Shown: positions 41,170 through 49,470 of the stretch, piece by piece
Numbering within the stretch: position 1 is the stretch's first letter
Layout: each line of letters starts with the position of its first letter
Assembly: GCF_000236805.1 (NCBI RefSeq)
Contig: NZ_AGFX01000012.1
Coordinates: forward strand, 124,001-188,000
Direction: 5' to 3'
Source: Paenibacillus peoriae KCTC 3763
GTDB lineage: Bacteria > Bacillota > Bacilli > Paenibacillales > Paenibacillaceae
Length of the DNA stretch: 64,000 nt
Made by a program: the position numbers and the translations under genes
The notes under the pieces: model-generated
What the model was told of the DNA's origin: nothing
Database searches by the model: none
Seen by the model: the letters and a program-made list of their open reading frames with translations, nothing else

Positions 41170-41185
41170 CTGGGATGCATTCCAG
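41170..41185. promoter_or_regulatory. Candidate LacI-type operator in the divergent region
   Basis: CTGGGATGCATTCCAG is a 16-bp palindrome with one mismatched pair, just downstream of a plus-strand TACAAT (41164-41169). A related TGCATCCCGG occurs near 41125. It is well placed for autoregulation of the LacI gene and control of the divergent glucosidase gene. Confidence 0.5.
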
Positions 41186-41216
41186 GTCAAGAACAAAATT
41201 TTTGGAGTTGAATGTC

Positions 41217-42194
41217 ATGCACAATATAAAAAGAATTGCTGAAGTTGCGGGGGTATCGACAAGTACCGTGTCCCGGGTGCTCAATCATCATCCTTATGTC
41301 AGTGAAGCAACACGGACGAGGGTGATGGAAGTGATTCAGGAACTGGATTATATTCCGAATATTAACGCGGTGCAGTTGAAAGTAGGCCGTACCAAGGTGA
41401 TCGGGATCATGACCCCAACAATTAATAATTATTACATGCAAATCATCAAGGGAGTATCCAATGCGGGTAAAGAGCAGGATTATCAGGTCCTGATCTACCA
41501 GACGGAGGAAAATCGGGATTTGGAAAGCGCGGCGTTAGAGCTTTTGAGGCAGAAAAAAGTGGACGGGATCGTCATTTTACGGCGTATGCTGGATTGGTCT
41601 GCTGTGAGGCATTATACCAAGTATGGGCCGATTGTTACCTGTGAGCCATTAAAAAATAAACAAATTTCATCCATTTATCTCGACCATTATGAAGGGTTTC
41701 GGATCGGATTAGAGCATTTGGCCGAGCTGGGATTTGAGAAAATCGCCTGCACCGTAGGCAGAAAAAACAGCGTCAACAGCCAAAGAAGGCTCCAGGCCTA
41801 TTATGACCTGCTAGTAGCAAGGAAGTTGCCAGTGAATGAGGAATGGCTGCTCAGCGGGATCCATACGGTGCAGGACGGAATGCGGGCGTTCGCCAAGCTG
41901 GAGTCGTTAAAAGAACGTCCCCATGCCATCATGACCACCAACGATCTTGTGGCATGCGGTATAATCTCCGCCGCCCGCAGTAAGGGATGGAATATTCCCG
42001 GGGATTTGGCGGTGGTCGGTTTTGAAGCTGACGAAAGTCAGGTAGCCGACGCCATGGGACTGACCAATATTACAAATCCGTTGCAGCAAATCGGACAGGA
42101 AATGTTCCGTACGTTGTATCGACAGTTGAACGGCCAGCCTCTGGAGCCTGCCCTGCTCTCTTTTGAATTGAAGGTGCGCCAGTCTACCTGCTAA
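41217..42194 (+). CDS. LacI-family transcriptional regulator
   Basis: 325 residues from ATG 41217 (GGAG nine bases upstream; the open frame begins 102 bases earlier). The LacI helix-turn-helix is at the very N-terminus (IKRIAEVAGVSTSTVSRVLN) with the hinge helix NAVQLK near residue 55, followed by a periplasmic-binding-like effector domain ending near FELKVRQSTC. Divergent from the glucosidase-EamA pair and convergent with lutC. The effector is probably a sugar phosphate or disaccharide, which is inference. Confidence 0.94.
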   Translation: MHNIKRIAEVAGVSTSTVSRVLNHHPYVSEATRTRVMEVIQELDYIPNINAVQLKVGRTKVIGIMTPTINNYYMQIIKGVSNAGKEQDYQVLIYQTEENRDLESAALELLRQKKVDGIVILRRMLDWSAVRHYTKYGPIVTCEPLKNKQISSIYLDHYEGFRIGLEHLAELGFEKIACTVGRKNSVNSQRRLQAYYDLLVARKLPVNEEWLLSGIHTVQDGMRAFAKLESLKERPHAIMTTNDLVACGIISAARSKGWNIPGDLAVVGFEADESQVADAMGLTNITNPLQQIGQEMFRTLYRQLNGQPLEPALLSFELKVRQSTC

Positions 42195-42207
42195 CTCCAC
42201 CTATAAA

Positions 42208-42963
42208 TTAGCCAATCAACAACGTATAGACGATGCCGGGTCCATGCACACCGATGGTCAGATCATTTTCAATATCCGACGAACGGCTGGGTCCGGTGAT
42301 AAAATGAATGCCTGCGGGCAATTGCTCGCGCCCAGCTTCGTCAAATCGGCTTAAAATCTCGCCCAGTCGCGTTCGCAAGCGCTCTACGGGCAGAAGAATG
42401 ATCAGTACGGTCGGCAACAGGCTGACCGCACGGCCCTTCTCCGGCGAGGATAGCACCGCTACCGAGCCGGTGTAGGCGGCGGCCTCATCGGCCATGACGA
42501 GGCCGATATCCGCCTCCGCGGCGCGCGCCTTCCAGTCCTCGGCCGGATCTGTGTTCCACACCGACAGCCGGACGTCCGGCAGCGCCGCTTCCAGCTGGAG
42601 CGCATCCAGGTCCGGCTCATTCTGCCGGACTATATAGGCCGCTCCCAGCTCACGCGCCTTGCGCGCGATCCAGTCTGCCGATTGCTCCAGATTCGGCAGA
42701 CGCACGACATGCCCGCCAACACTTGTAAAGTTGGCGGTGAACTCTTCGATGCGCTGCTCCGCGCTCCATTCGAATTCGTGCCAAAACGCAGGTGCGCCGC
42801 GGAACGGCTGCACTGGCGGCTGGGTCTGTCGCGGACGCTTGAGCCGCGACGCAATACCATCCATGAAGCGTGCCTGTTTGGCGCGCGATTCGGCTTCCCG
42901 TTGGCGTAGCCATGCTTCGTGGTCCGGCTTCGCCTGTGCAGAAGAATGTGGCTGTTCACTCAT
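42208..42963 (-). CDS. lutC: Lactate utilization protein C (LUD domain)
   Basis: 251 residues from ATG 42963 (GGAGG in the end of lutB, overlap of eight bases). The LUD domain spans about 85-251, with WNTDPAEDWKARAAEADIGL and the closing GVHGPG. LutC joins LutA and LutB in the iron-sulfur complex oxidising L-lactate to pyruvate. The local GC content is clearly higher (many GCG/CGC codons between 42450 and 42900) than in surrounding genes. Third gene of lutABC. Confidence 0.94.
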   Translation of the reverse strand: MSEQPHSSAQAKPDHEAWLRQREAESRAKQARFMDGIASRLKRPRQTQPPVQPFRGAPAFWHEFEWSAEQRIEEFTANFTSVGGHVVRLPNLEQSADWIARKARELGAAYIVRQNEPDLDALQLEAALPDVRLSVWNTDPAEDWKARAAEADIGLVMADEAAAYTGSVAVLSSPEKGRAVSLLPTVLIILLPVERLRTRLGEILSRFDEAGREQLPAGIHFITGPSRSSDIENDLTIGVHGPGIVYTLLIG

Positions 42964-44476
42964 GCTGCATGCCTCCTTTAGGTCTGTCTGCCAAAATGGC
43001 CTCCATTCGGCTGCGAATATTCGCTTGCATCTCGCTGCGCTCCTGCTCCAGCTCACGTTCGAGTGTAGTCCATTGCTGGCGGAAGGACTTTTTGGCCAGC
43101 GACGGGGCCACACGGTACGTATTCCAGCCCTTTAGCGGACCAAGCTTAAGCGTAATTTCGCCGTTACGGACGACCACCTTCTGGCCAATCTGCCCCAGCC
43201 TTACCGCTGCTGCGAATCGCTTCGAGCTGGAAACCACTGTTGCAAACCCCTTCATCCCTGCCCTTTCCAGCTTATCTCCTTGTCCTGCCTCCACCTTGCG
43301 TCTTCGCAAATAAACAAGCATGTCATGCAACGGTATTTTGACCGGACAGGCCTCATAACACGCCCCACACAGGCTGGACGCGCTTGCAATATCATTCCAC
43401 TCCTCAATGTTGCCATGCAGAGCAGGTGTAAGTACCGCACCGATAGGGCCGCTATATGTCCCGCCATACGCGTGTCCGCCAATGTGCCGATACACCGGAC
43501 ACGCATTCAGGCAAGCTCCGCAGCGAATGCAGTTCAGCAGTTCTTGAAACTCGGGATTGCCTAGCTGAAGCGAACGGCCGTTATCTACGATGATGATGTG
43601 CATTTCCTCCGGTCCATCGGCATCCTGGCTGCGCCGTGGGCCTGAAATACCTGACATGTACATGGTCAGCTTCTGTCCGGTAGCGGAGCGTGGCAGCAAT
43701 GTAGCCATCACCTCCAAATCCGTCCAGGATGGAATAATCCGCTCCATGCCCATCAGCGTAATCTGTGTTTTGGGCAAGGTCGATACCATTCGCGCGTTGC
43801 CTTCATTTTCAAACAGGACCATGGAGCCTGTCTCGGCGATGGCAAAATTACACCCGGTCATGCCAATATCCGCTTCCAGAAACTTTTCACGCAGCTTTTT
43901 GCGGACAAAGCCCGCTAATACCGTCGTATCTGCAGACAGCTCCTCCCCTGCTTCTTTGGACAGCAGCTCGGCAATCTGATAGCGATTTTTGTGAATCGCA
44001 GGGATAACGATATGGGACGGGGCTTCCCCTGCCAGTTGAATAATATATTCACCGAGATCACTTTCAATCGTCTCAATGTCTGCCGCTTCCAGCGCCTGAT
44101 TTAAATGCAGCTCCTCCGACACCATCGACTTCGATTTGACGACGGAGCGGGCCTGACTGTGTGCAGCAATATCCAGTGTAATTTGTACGGCATCGGCGGC
44201 TGTATCGGCAAAATGAATATGCACCCCGTTGGCCCGGGCATTTTCCACGAATAAATTTAAGTAATAATCCAGATGAGCGATCGTATGCAGTCGGATTTGA
44301 CGACCCCGCTCACGCCATTCCTCCCAATGTCCATGCTGCGTCGAAGCCACCTGCTTGCCGTTACGCAGCCGCTCTGTTGTAAATCGAACCGCCTTGCGCA
44401 GAAAATCATCGTTGAGGGCCAGCTCTGCACGTTTTCGGACCTTTTGACTCATGGAATGCGAATGTACAGCGGTCAT
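42956..44476 (-). CDS. lutB: Lactate utilization iron-sulfur protein B
   Basis: 506 residues. The LUD-type N-terminal part carries GMTGCNFAIAETGS. Near residue 310-380 two ferredoxin-like clusters are bound by CIRCGACLNACPVY and CGACYEACPVKIPL. It starts with GGAGTGA seven bases before ATG 44476 and overlaps lutA by four bases and lutC by eight, indicating translational coupling. Electron-transfer subunit of the LutABC lactate oxidation system. Confidence 0.96.
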   Translation of the reverse strand: MTAVHSHSMSQKVRKRAELALNDDFLRKAVRFTTERLRNGKQVASTQHGHWEEWRERGRQIRLHTIAHLDYYLNLFVENARANGVHIHFADTAADAVQITLDIAAHSQARSVVKSKSMVSEELHLNQALEAADIETIESDLGEYIIQLAGEAPSHIVIPAIHKNRYQIAELLSKEAGEELSADTTVLAGFVRKKLREKFLEADIGMTGCNFAIAETGSMVLFENEGNARMVSTLPKTQITLMGMERIIPSWTDLEVMATLLPRSATGQKLTMYMSGISGPRRSQDADGPEEMHIIIVDNGRSLQLGNPEFQELLNCIRCGACLNACPVYRHIGGHAYGGTYSGPIGAVLTPALHGNIEEWNDIASASSLCGACYEACPVKIPLHDMLVYLRRRKVEAGQGDKLERAGMKGFATVVSSSKRFAAAVRLGQIGQKVVVRNGEITLKLGPLKGWNTYRVAPSLAKKSFRQQWTTLERELEQERSEMQANIRSRMEAILADRPKGGMQHE

Positions 44477-45201
44477 GCCTGCTTCACTCCTTCATACAGC
44501 AGCTCAGCCAGATGCATCACCCGCACCGGCTCTTTCCGATACCGAAGATTTCCGGCAATGTTCATTAAGCAGGCCATATCCAGTCCGACCAGCACCTCGG
44601 CTTCCGTCTCCCTGATATGATCCACCTTTTCCGTGACCATCGCTCCTGAAATATCCGGCATTTTCACCGCAAAAGTGCCCCCAAAGCCACAGCAATCCTC
44701 AGCAAAAGGGAGCGGCACCAATTGCAGGCCCTTCACACTGCCAAGCAGTTGCATTGGCTCCTCCTTTACGCCCAGCAAACGTGTGCCATGGCAAGACGGA
44801 TGGTAGGTTACTGTATGCGGAAAAGACGCGCCCACATCGGTCACGCCAAGCACCTGTACCATAAATTGCGTAAATTCATACGTCTTTTGCTCCAGGCTCC
44901 GCGCCGAGTCCAGCCATTCGGGCTCATCCTTGAACAGCTCGGGGTAATGGTGAAGCATATATGTGCAGGAGCCGGAGGGAGCTACGACAAAATCGCTGTC
45001 ATCAAATGCTTTCAAAATCGTTTTGGCTGCTGCTCGCGTTTCATCCCAATAGCCGCTGTTATAGGACGGCTGTCCGCAGCATGTCTGCACCTTTGGGAAA
45101 TCCAGCTCGACACCATATCTGGCAAGCAAACGTGCCATCGCTTCCCCCACCTTGGGATAAATCGCATCACTCAGGCAGGTAATAAATAGCGATACCTTCA
45201 T
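44473..45201 (-). CDS. lutA: Lactate utilization protein A (CCG domain Fe-S oxidoreductase)
   Basis: 242 residues from ATG 45201 (AAGGGGTG upstream; the frame extends to 45252 without support). It has two CCG-type cysteine-rich motifs, FPKVQTCCGQPSYNSG near residue 40 and FAEDCCGFGGTFAVK near residue 170, the GlpC/LutA pattern for a non-cubane iron-sulfur centre. First gene of lutABC. Its upstream promoter region is overlapped by one end of a structured repeat (45240 onward). Confidence 0.95.
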   Translation of the reverse strand: MKVSLFITCLSDAIYPKVGEAMARLLARYGVELDFPKVQTCCGQPSYNSGYWDETRAAAKTILKAFDDSDFVVAPSGSCTYMLHHYPELFKDEPEWLDSARSLEQKTYEFTQFMVQVLGVTDVGASFPHTVTYHPSCHGTRLLGVKEEPMQLLGSVKGLQLVPLPFAEDCCGFGGTFAVKMPDISGAMVTEKVDHIRETEAEVLVGLDMACLMNIAGNLRYRKEPVRVMHLAELLYEGVKQA

Positions 45202-45239
45202 ACGAAACACCCCTTCCGTGCTTGGAATAGCTATAATAT

Positions 45240-45466
45240 AAACTGAGCTCAAAAGTTACCTGTTGCGCCACTACGCAGTCGGATGGTGCTTCCCATCGCC
45301 ACCGCCCCCGGATTTTTTGAATAAAGCCTTTCATCAGAGTAGAAATCCGGGGAAGTGATGCTTCCGAAGTGAGCTTTCCTACGGAAAGCTTTGAAAGCGA
45401 CCGCTTCGCTTGTACAGCACCATTCCGCCTACTCCGTTTTTATGTGAATTTTTTCGAGTTCAGCTT
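45240..45466. repeat. Structured intergenic repeat, copy 1 (full length)
   Basis: 227 bp with terminal inverted repeats of 15 bases (AAACTGAGCTCAAAA at 45240 versus the complement of 45451-45466, differing only by purine changes). Inside are an outer stem (GGATGGTGCT 45281-45290 with AGCACCATTCC 45416-45426), an inner perfect 10-bp stem (45306-45315 with 45343-45352) and a hairpin AGCTTTCC-TAC-GGAAAGCT (45372-45390). Same architecture as copy 2, which lies in reverse orientation. No coding potential seen. Confidence 0.85.
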
Positions 45467-45600
45467 AAGCTTATATTAAAATAGTAAGCGTTTTCTAATT
45501 ATTTTGATGTCAAACGATTTTCCTGTTGAGCATCTAGTTTGGTCTTCGAACATTAGGTTGAACCACCAGCTACTTTGTATTGGAATAATCCACTTATGGA
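45467..45600. other. Spacer between repeat copies
   Basis: AT-rich stretch with no gene. AGTAAGCGTTTTCT near 45487 resembles a cre site with two differences, and may be a relic of a promoter. Nothing else recognised. Confidence 0.35.
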
Positions 45601-45605
45601 GGATA

Positions 45606-45786
45606 CTAGCGGAGCGGTTCATTTGAATCTGGAGAAGCGTCAGCGCTCGCCTAAAAGCTTTCCAAAGGAAAGCTCACAACGTAAGCATAAGCTTGCAGTG
45701 GGATTCTCACCTATACGTGTTTTACATCATCAAAGAATCCCACTGCAACAGCGATCGTAAGATCAAATGAAACGCGGAGCGGCCTC
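45606..45786. repeat. Structured intergenic repeat, copy 2 (inverted relative to copy 1)
   Basis: Outer stem GCGGTTCATTTGA (45614-45626) with TCAAATGAAACGC (45763-45775), inner perfect 13-bp stem (45695-45707 with 45734-45746) and hairpin AGCTTTCC-AAA-GGAAAGCT (45656-45674). Read on the minus strand, the order of parts equals copy 1 on the plus strand. Stem sequences differ from copy 1 but remain paired. Confidence 0.83.
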
Positions 45787-45806
45787 CACCCCGGAAACTG
45801 CACGCT

Positions 45807-46565
45807 TTACACAACTGTAACCGGAATTGACAGCTCCGCAAGTTGACTGCGAATCGGGTCTGATAACCGTGAATCTGTGATGATTTCGGACACTTGCGAC
45901 AGGTTCACGACATGCGTAAACGCCTGTTGTCCAAATTTGCTCGCATCTGCCAGTAAAATCACACGGTCTGCGATACTGACCATTTTCTGCTTCAGACGAG
46001 CTTGCAGCTCATTTGATTCACTAATGCCGCGATCCAGATGAACCCCCTGGCTGGAAAAAAACAGTTTATCCACATAATAGGTTTCTAATGAACGCTCCGC
46101 GAGCGGGCCTACGAACGACAGTGAGCGTTGAAGCAGTTGCCCGCCTGTCGAAATAACCTCGATTTTTTCCTTACCCGCCAGCTCTGTAGCTACCCGAATC
46201 GAATTCGTTAATATGGTCAGCGGAATATCCGGCAGACTCGACGCCATATACCAGGCGGTCGTGCTGGCATCCAGCAAAATTCGATCATGCGGCTGAATCA
46301 GCTTGACCGCTTCCTCGGCAATCCGGCGTTTTTCCTCTGCGTTCATAATTTCCCGTACTGCATAGGGGGTTTCAGGTTGCTCGTTTTTGACGCTGACCGC
46401 TCCCCCATGCGAACGACGCAATCGCCCCGCCTGCTCCAGACGGTCCAGATCGCGGCGGATCGTTTCCTCCGTTACTTTGCACAGCTCGCTCAATTCCGAC
46501 ACCCGTATGCTTCCTTTTTCATTCACGAGCTGTACAATCATTTCATATCTTTCTGCGACCAGCAT
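45807..46565 (-). CDS. DeoR-family regulator of the rhamnose operon
   Basis: 252 residues from ATG 46565 (GGAGTGA seven bases upstream). The N-terminal helix-turn-helix contains GSIRVSELSELCKVTEETIRRDLDRLE with the RSHGGAV motif after it, and the DeoR sensor domain includes LLDASTTAW and VILLADASKFG. It begins 20 bases after the rhaB stop and is the last gene of rhaEW-rhaA-rhaB-deoR. It probably represses the operon until an intermediate such as rhamnulose 1-phosphate is present. Confidence 0.93.
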   Translation of the reverse strand: MLVAERYEMIVQLVNEKGSIRVSELSELCKVTEETIRRDLDRLEQAGRLRRSHGGAVSVKNEQPETPYAVREIMNAEEKRRIAEEAVKLIQPHDRILLDASTTAWYMASSLPDIPLTILTNSIRVATELAGKEKIEVISTGGQLLQRSLSFVGPLAERSLETYYVDKLFFSSQGVHLDRGISESNELQARLKQKMVSIADRVILLADASKFGQQAFTHVVNLSQVSEIITDSRLSDPIRSQLAELSIPVTVV

Positions 46566-46585
46566 GGCAATCTCACTCCACATCT

Positions 46586-48061
46586 TTAATGTACAAAAAG
46601 TCTCGCCACCTGCCGGAATCGTCCGTAGGCATCCTCCCACGCCTCTGAATCGGCAGGCTCATAAACCTCTACGGCAATAGAATCCGCGATGACCCGGCGT
46701 GCTTCCCATATATCGGCGAACTTTCCCTGTGCTATCCATTGTACCGCAAGATTGCCGATTGCGCTTGCTTCTGCTGGTCCTGCCCACACGGGTTTTTGAA
46801 TCGAATTGGCCGTCCACTGGCACAGCAGCCGATTTTGAATGCCGCCTCCCACCATATGGAGCCCGTTAAACTGCTGCCCTGACACACGCTCCGTCAGCTC
46901 CAAAACGTAACGGTACTTCAAGGCCAGACTTTCCAAAATGCAGCGTGTGATCTCCCCCGGCGTCTCCGGCAAGGACTGCCCGGTATTGCGGCAGTATTGG
47001 CGTATGCGTGTTTTCATATCCCCGGCATGCAGAAACAGTTCATCATCCGGGTCAATCAAACAAGTGAACGCAGGAGCCTGCTCTGCCATGTGAACCAATT
47101 CAGGAAAGGAATAGGAGCTTCCTTGCCGCTCCCACTCTCTGCGCGCCTCCTGTAAAATCCACAGTCCCATGATATTTTTTAGCAGCCTGTAGGTCCGACC
47201 CACACCGCCTTCGTTCGTAAAATTATATCGAAGCGTGTCCTCGTTGATTACAGGCTGTGTGGTTTCCGTTCCCATCAGGGACCATGTTCCACAGCTCAAG
47301 TACGCAAACGAGCGCTCCAGCGCAGGCACGGCAGCCACAGCTGATCCTGTGTCGTGCTCTGCTACTGCAATCACAGGAATCGCTCCAATACCCAGATCGG
47401 TCATGACCGATGAACGGATCGTACCTGCAACACTTCCCGGCTCCAGTACCTTTCCAAACCAGGAGCGGGGGATGCTAATCCCGGACAAAAGCTCTTCATC
47501 CCAGTCATGCTGCAACGGATGATATAATTGCGTGCTGGTCGCATTTGAAAACTCGTTGTACATTTCACCTGTCAGAAAATATCGCAGCAGATCAGGGATC
47601 ATCAGGAAATGCTCTGCCTGCTCCAGCAAGGGTGATTTCATATTGCGCATAGCAGCCAATTGATAAATGGTGTTAAACGTCAAAAACTGAATGCCTGTGC
47701 GCTGAAAAATAAACTCTTTTCCCAGCCGTTCCTGTACTTTCTCCATCACCCCGTGGGTATGCCAATCGCGATAATGATATGGGTTGCCCAGCAATTCTCC
47801 GTTTCCTCCGATCAGTCCAAAATCGACTGCCCAGGAATCAATTGCCAGGCTGGACGGATTCACCCCCATATGCTTGGCTTTGAGCAATCCTTGCTGAACC
47901 TCGTGATACAGACGCAATATATCCCAGTGCAGGCGTTCGCCAACCTTGACCGGATCATTCGAAAAGCGATGGATTTCCTCCACCTCTATACGTGAATCTG
48001 TCAATCGTCCGAGCAGAACTCTGCCGCTGCTTGCCCCCAAATCATAAGCGAGGATGCTCAC
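46586..48061 (-). CDS. rhaB: Rhamnulokinase
   Basis: 491 residues of the FGGY kinase family: N-terminal AYDLGASSGRVLLGRL nucleotide site, catalytic region DSWAVDFGLI, and C-terminal GGGIQNRLLCQWTAN typical of RhaB. It phosphorylates L-rhamnulose to rhamnulose 1-phosphate. Start is GTG 48061, overlapping the rhaA stop by four bases (GTGA). Confidence 0.96.
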   Translation of the reverse strand: MSILAYDLGASSGRVLLGRLTDSRIEVEEIHRFSNDPVKVGERLHWDILRLYHEVQQGLLKAKHMGVNPSSLAIDSWAVDFGLIGGNGELLGNPYHYRDWHTHGVMEKVQERLGKEFIFQRTGIQFLTFNTIYQLAAMRNMKSPLLEQAEHFLMIPDLLRYFLTGEMYNEFSNATSTQLYHPLQHDWDEELLSGISIPRSWFGKVLEPGSVAGTIRSSVMTDLGIGAIPVIAVAEHDTGSAVAAVPALERSFAYLSCGTWSLMGTETTQPVINEDTLRYNFTNEGGVGRTYRLLKNIMGLWILQEARREWERQGSSYSFPELVHMAEQAPAFTCLIDPDDELFLHAGDMKTRIRQYCRNTGQSLPETPGEITRCILESLALKYRYVLELTERVSGQQFNGLHMVGGGIQNRLLCQWTANSIQKPVWAGPAEASAIGNLAVQWIAQGKFADIWEARRVIADSIAVEVYEPADSEAWEDAYGRFRQVARLFVH

Positions 48062-49278
48062 CAGCTTGCACCACCCTTGCCTCTTTGCAAAATCTGCTTG
48101 CCATAATCGGACGCCAGATAGGCTTTCATCGGATCAGCTGGTAAGCCTTGCTCTTCACGTACCGCCTTGAGCAACGGTGCCACATCGAACTCAAACGCCT
48201 GACGCACAGCATCCTCCGCACCCAGCACATCCTGGCGATTGGCCGCCTCTTCCACCTCTGCATGATTAATCAGCAAGGCCTTTGCATATTGAGTCTGTAC
48301 ATTCAGCACCGAGCGAATCATGGCCGGAATTTTGGACTCGATATTGTGCGACTGGTCGATCATATAAGCAATTTTATCCACGGTATGGCGAATATCTGCA
48401 TCCACATCCTGAGCTGCGTTCAAAATTTGATAAAAGATTAAAAACAGCTCATACGGATTGGCGGAGCCCACGATCAGATCATCATCCGCATATTTATAGC
48501 TGTTAAAATGGAAACCGCCCAGCCGCTTCTCATCTATTAAGAACGCAACAATATGCTCCACATTGGCCCCCGGCAGGTGATGCCCTGTATCTACAAGCAC
48601 CTGTGCCTGCGGCCCCAGCTTGGTGGCGTAGTTGTACGCCATGCCCCAATCGGCAATGTCCGTATGGTAAAAGGCTGGCTCGAACGCCTTGTATTCAATC
48701 AGCATGCGCATCTCAGGCGTGAGCGCCTTATACATTTCACCGAGTGCCTCCAGCATCCAGTTTTTTCGTTTGCGAATGTCCCCCTGACCGGGATAATTCG
48801 TTCCATCTGCGAACCATAGGCTAAGATCAGTGGAGCCCGTCTCCTTTGCAATATCCACACATTCCAGCAAATGGTTGGTGGCCTTGCGGCGGATTGCGGG
48901 GTCTACATTGGTGACGCTGCCTAACATGTAGTCCTCGTCTTGAAACAGATTGGGATTCACGGCCCCAATCCGCAGACCGAGATTTTCGGCATGACTGCGG
49001 AACTTGCCGTAATCGTCCACCTTATCCCACGGGATATGAATAGCGACCGATGGACATAAGCCCGTCACGGCGTGTACCTGCGCGGCATCCTCCAGCTTTT
49101 CAAACGGATCACGCGGTACACCCGTTTTCTGAAAAACTTTAAACCGCGTGCCTGAGTCGCCATAACCCCAGGATGGCGTTTCTATGCTAAGCGCTTTCAG
49201 CTTTGTCTTTACCTGCTCCAGGTCAATACCCCGTTGTTGTTGCTGTTCCTCGAATAAAGCGTAGGCTTTGTCGCTCAT
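48058..49278 (-). CDS. rhaA: L-rhamnose isomerase, Gram-positive type
   Basis: 406 residues from ATG 49278 (AAGGAGG upstream; the open frame runs on to 49425 through a repeat and is not coding there). TIM-barrel sugar isomerase of the RhaI type with the metal ligands in IEYKAFEPAFYHTD and VDTGHH and the HFNSYKYADDDL segment. Converts L-rhamnose to L-rhamnulose. It is separated from the upstream rhaEW gene by a 192-base gap that holds repeat copy 3. Confidence 0.95.
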   Translation of the reverse strand: MSDKAYALFEEQQQQRGIDLEQVKTKLKALSIETPSWGYGDSGTRFKVFQKTGVPRDPFEKLEDAAQVHAVTGLCPSVAIHIPWDKVDDYGKFRSHAENLGLRIGAVNPNLFQDEDYMLGSVTNVDPAIRRKATNHLLECVDIAKETGSTDLSLWFADGTNYPGQGDIRKRKNWMLEALGEMYKALTPEMRMLIEYKAFEPAFYHTDIADWGMAYNYATKLGPQAQVLVDTGHHLPGANVEHIVAFLIDEKRLGGFHFNSYKYADDDLIVGSANPYELFLIFYQILNAAQDVDADIRHTVDKIAYMIDQSHNIESKIPAMIRSVLNVQTQYAKALLINHAEVEEAANRQDVLGAEDAVRQAFEFDVAPLLKAVREEQGLPADPMKAYLASDYGKQILQRGKGGASW

Positions 49279-49294
49279 CGTGGTTCCTCCTTGG

Positions 49295-49434
49295 AAAATA
49301 AAGTGAGTTACGGGGGGAGGCCGCTTCGCGTGCGGATTGTTCTTCCGATCGCTGTTGCAAAGGCGAACGCTACGCTTCTTCAGAACAATTCCGCCCGCTC
49401 CGCTGCTGACCACCCATAAAGTCACTTGTATTTT
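49295..49434. repeat. Structured intergenic repeat, copy 3 (short form, inside the rha operon)
   Basis: TIR-like ends AAAATAAAGTGAGTTA (49295-49310) and the complement of 49417-49434. Outer stem GCGGATTGTTCT (49332-49343) with AGAACAATTCCGC (49382-49394). The core CGATCGCTGTTGCA followed by AGGCGAACGCTACGCTTCT equals the complement of copy 2 with its inner stem and AGCTTTCC hairpin removed. It lies between rhaEW and rhaA. Confidence 0.82.
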
Positions 49435-49470
49435 AAAGTGTTAGTGTGTGTATTTACCTCTCTTGGCTTC

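Noticed and set aside
42208-42963. lutC as a recently acquired gene because of high GC
   Set aside because: GC rises locally, but gene order and translational coupling with lutB are the normal lutABC arrangement.
45240-45786. CRISPR array or insertion sequence in the lut-rha gap
   Set aside because: Repeats are few, unequal and palindromic, with no spacers and no transposase frame; better described as structured intergenic elements.
49279-49425. Longer rhamnose isomerase start
   Set aside because: The extension translates the structured repeat; AAGGAGG is placed for ATG 49278.
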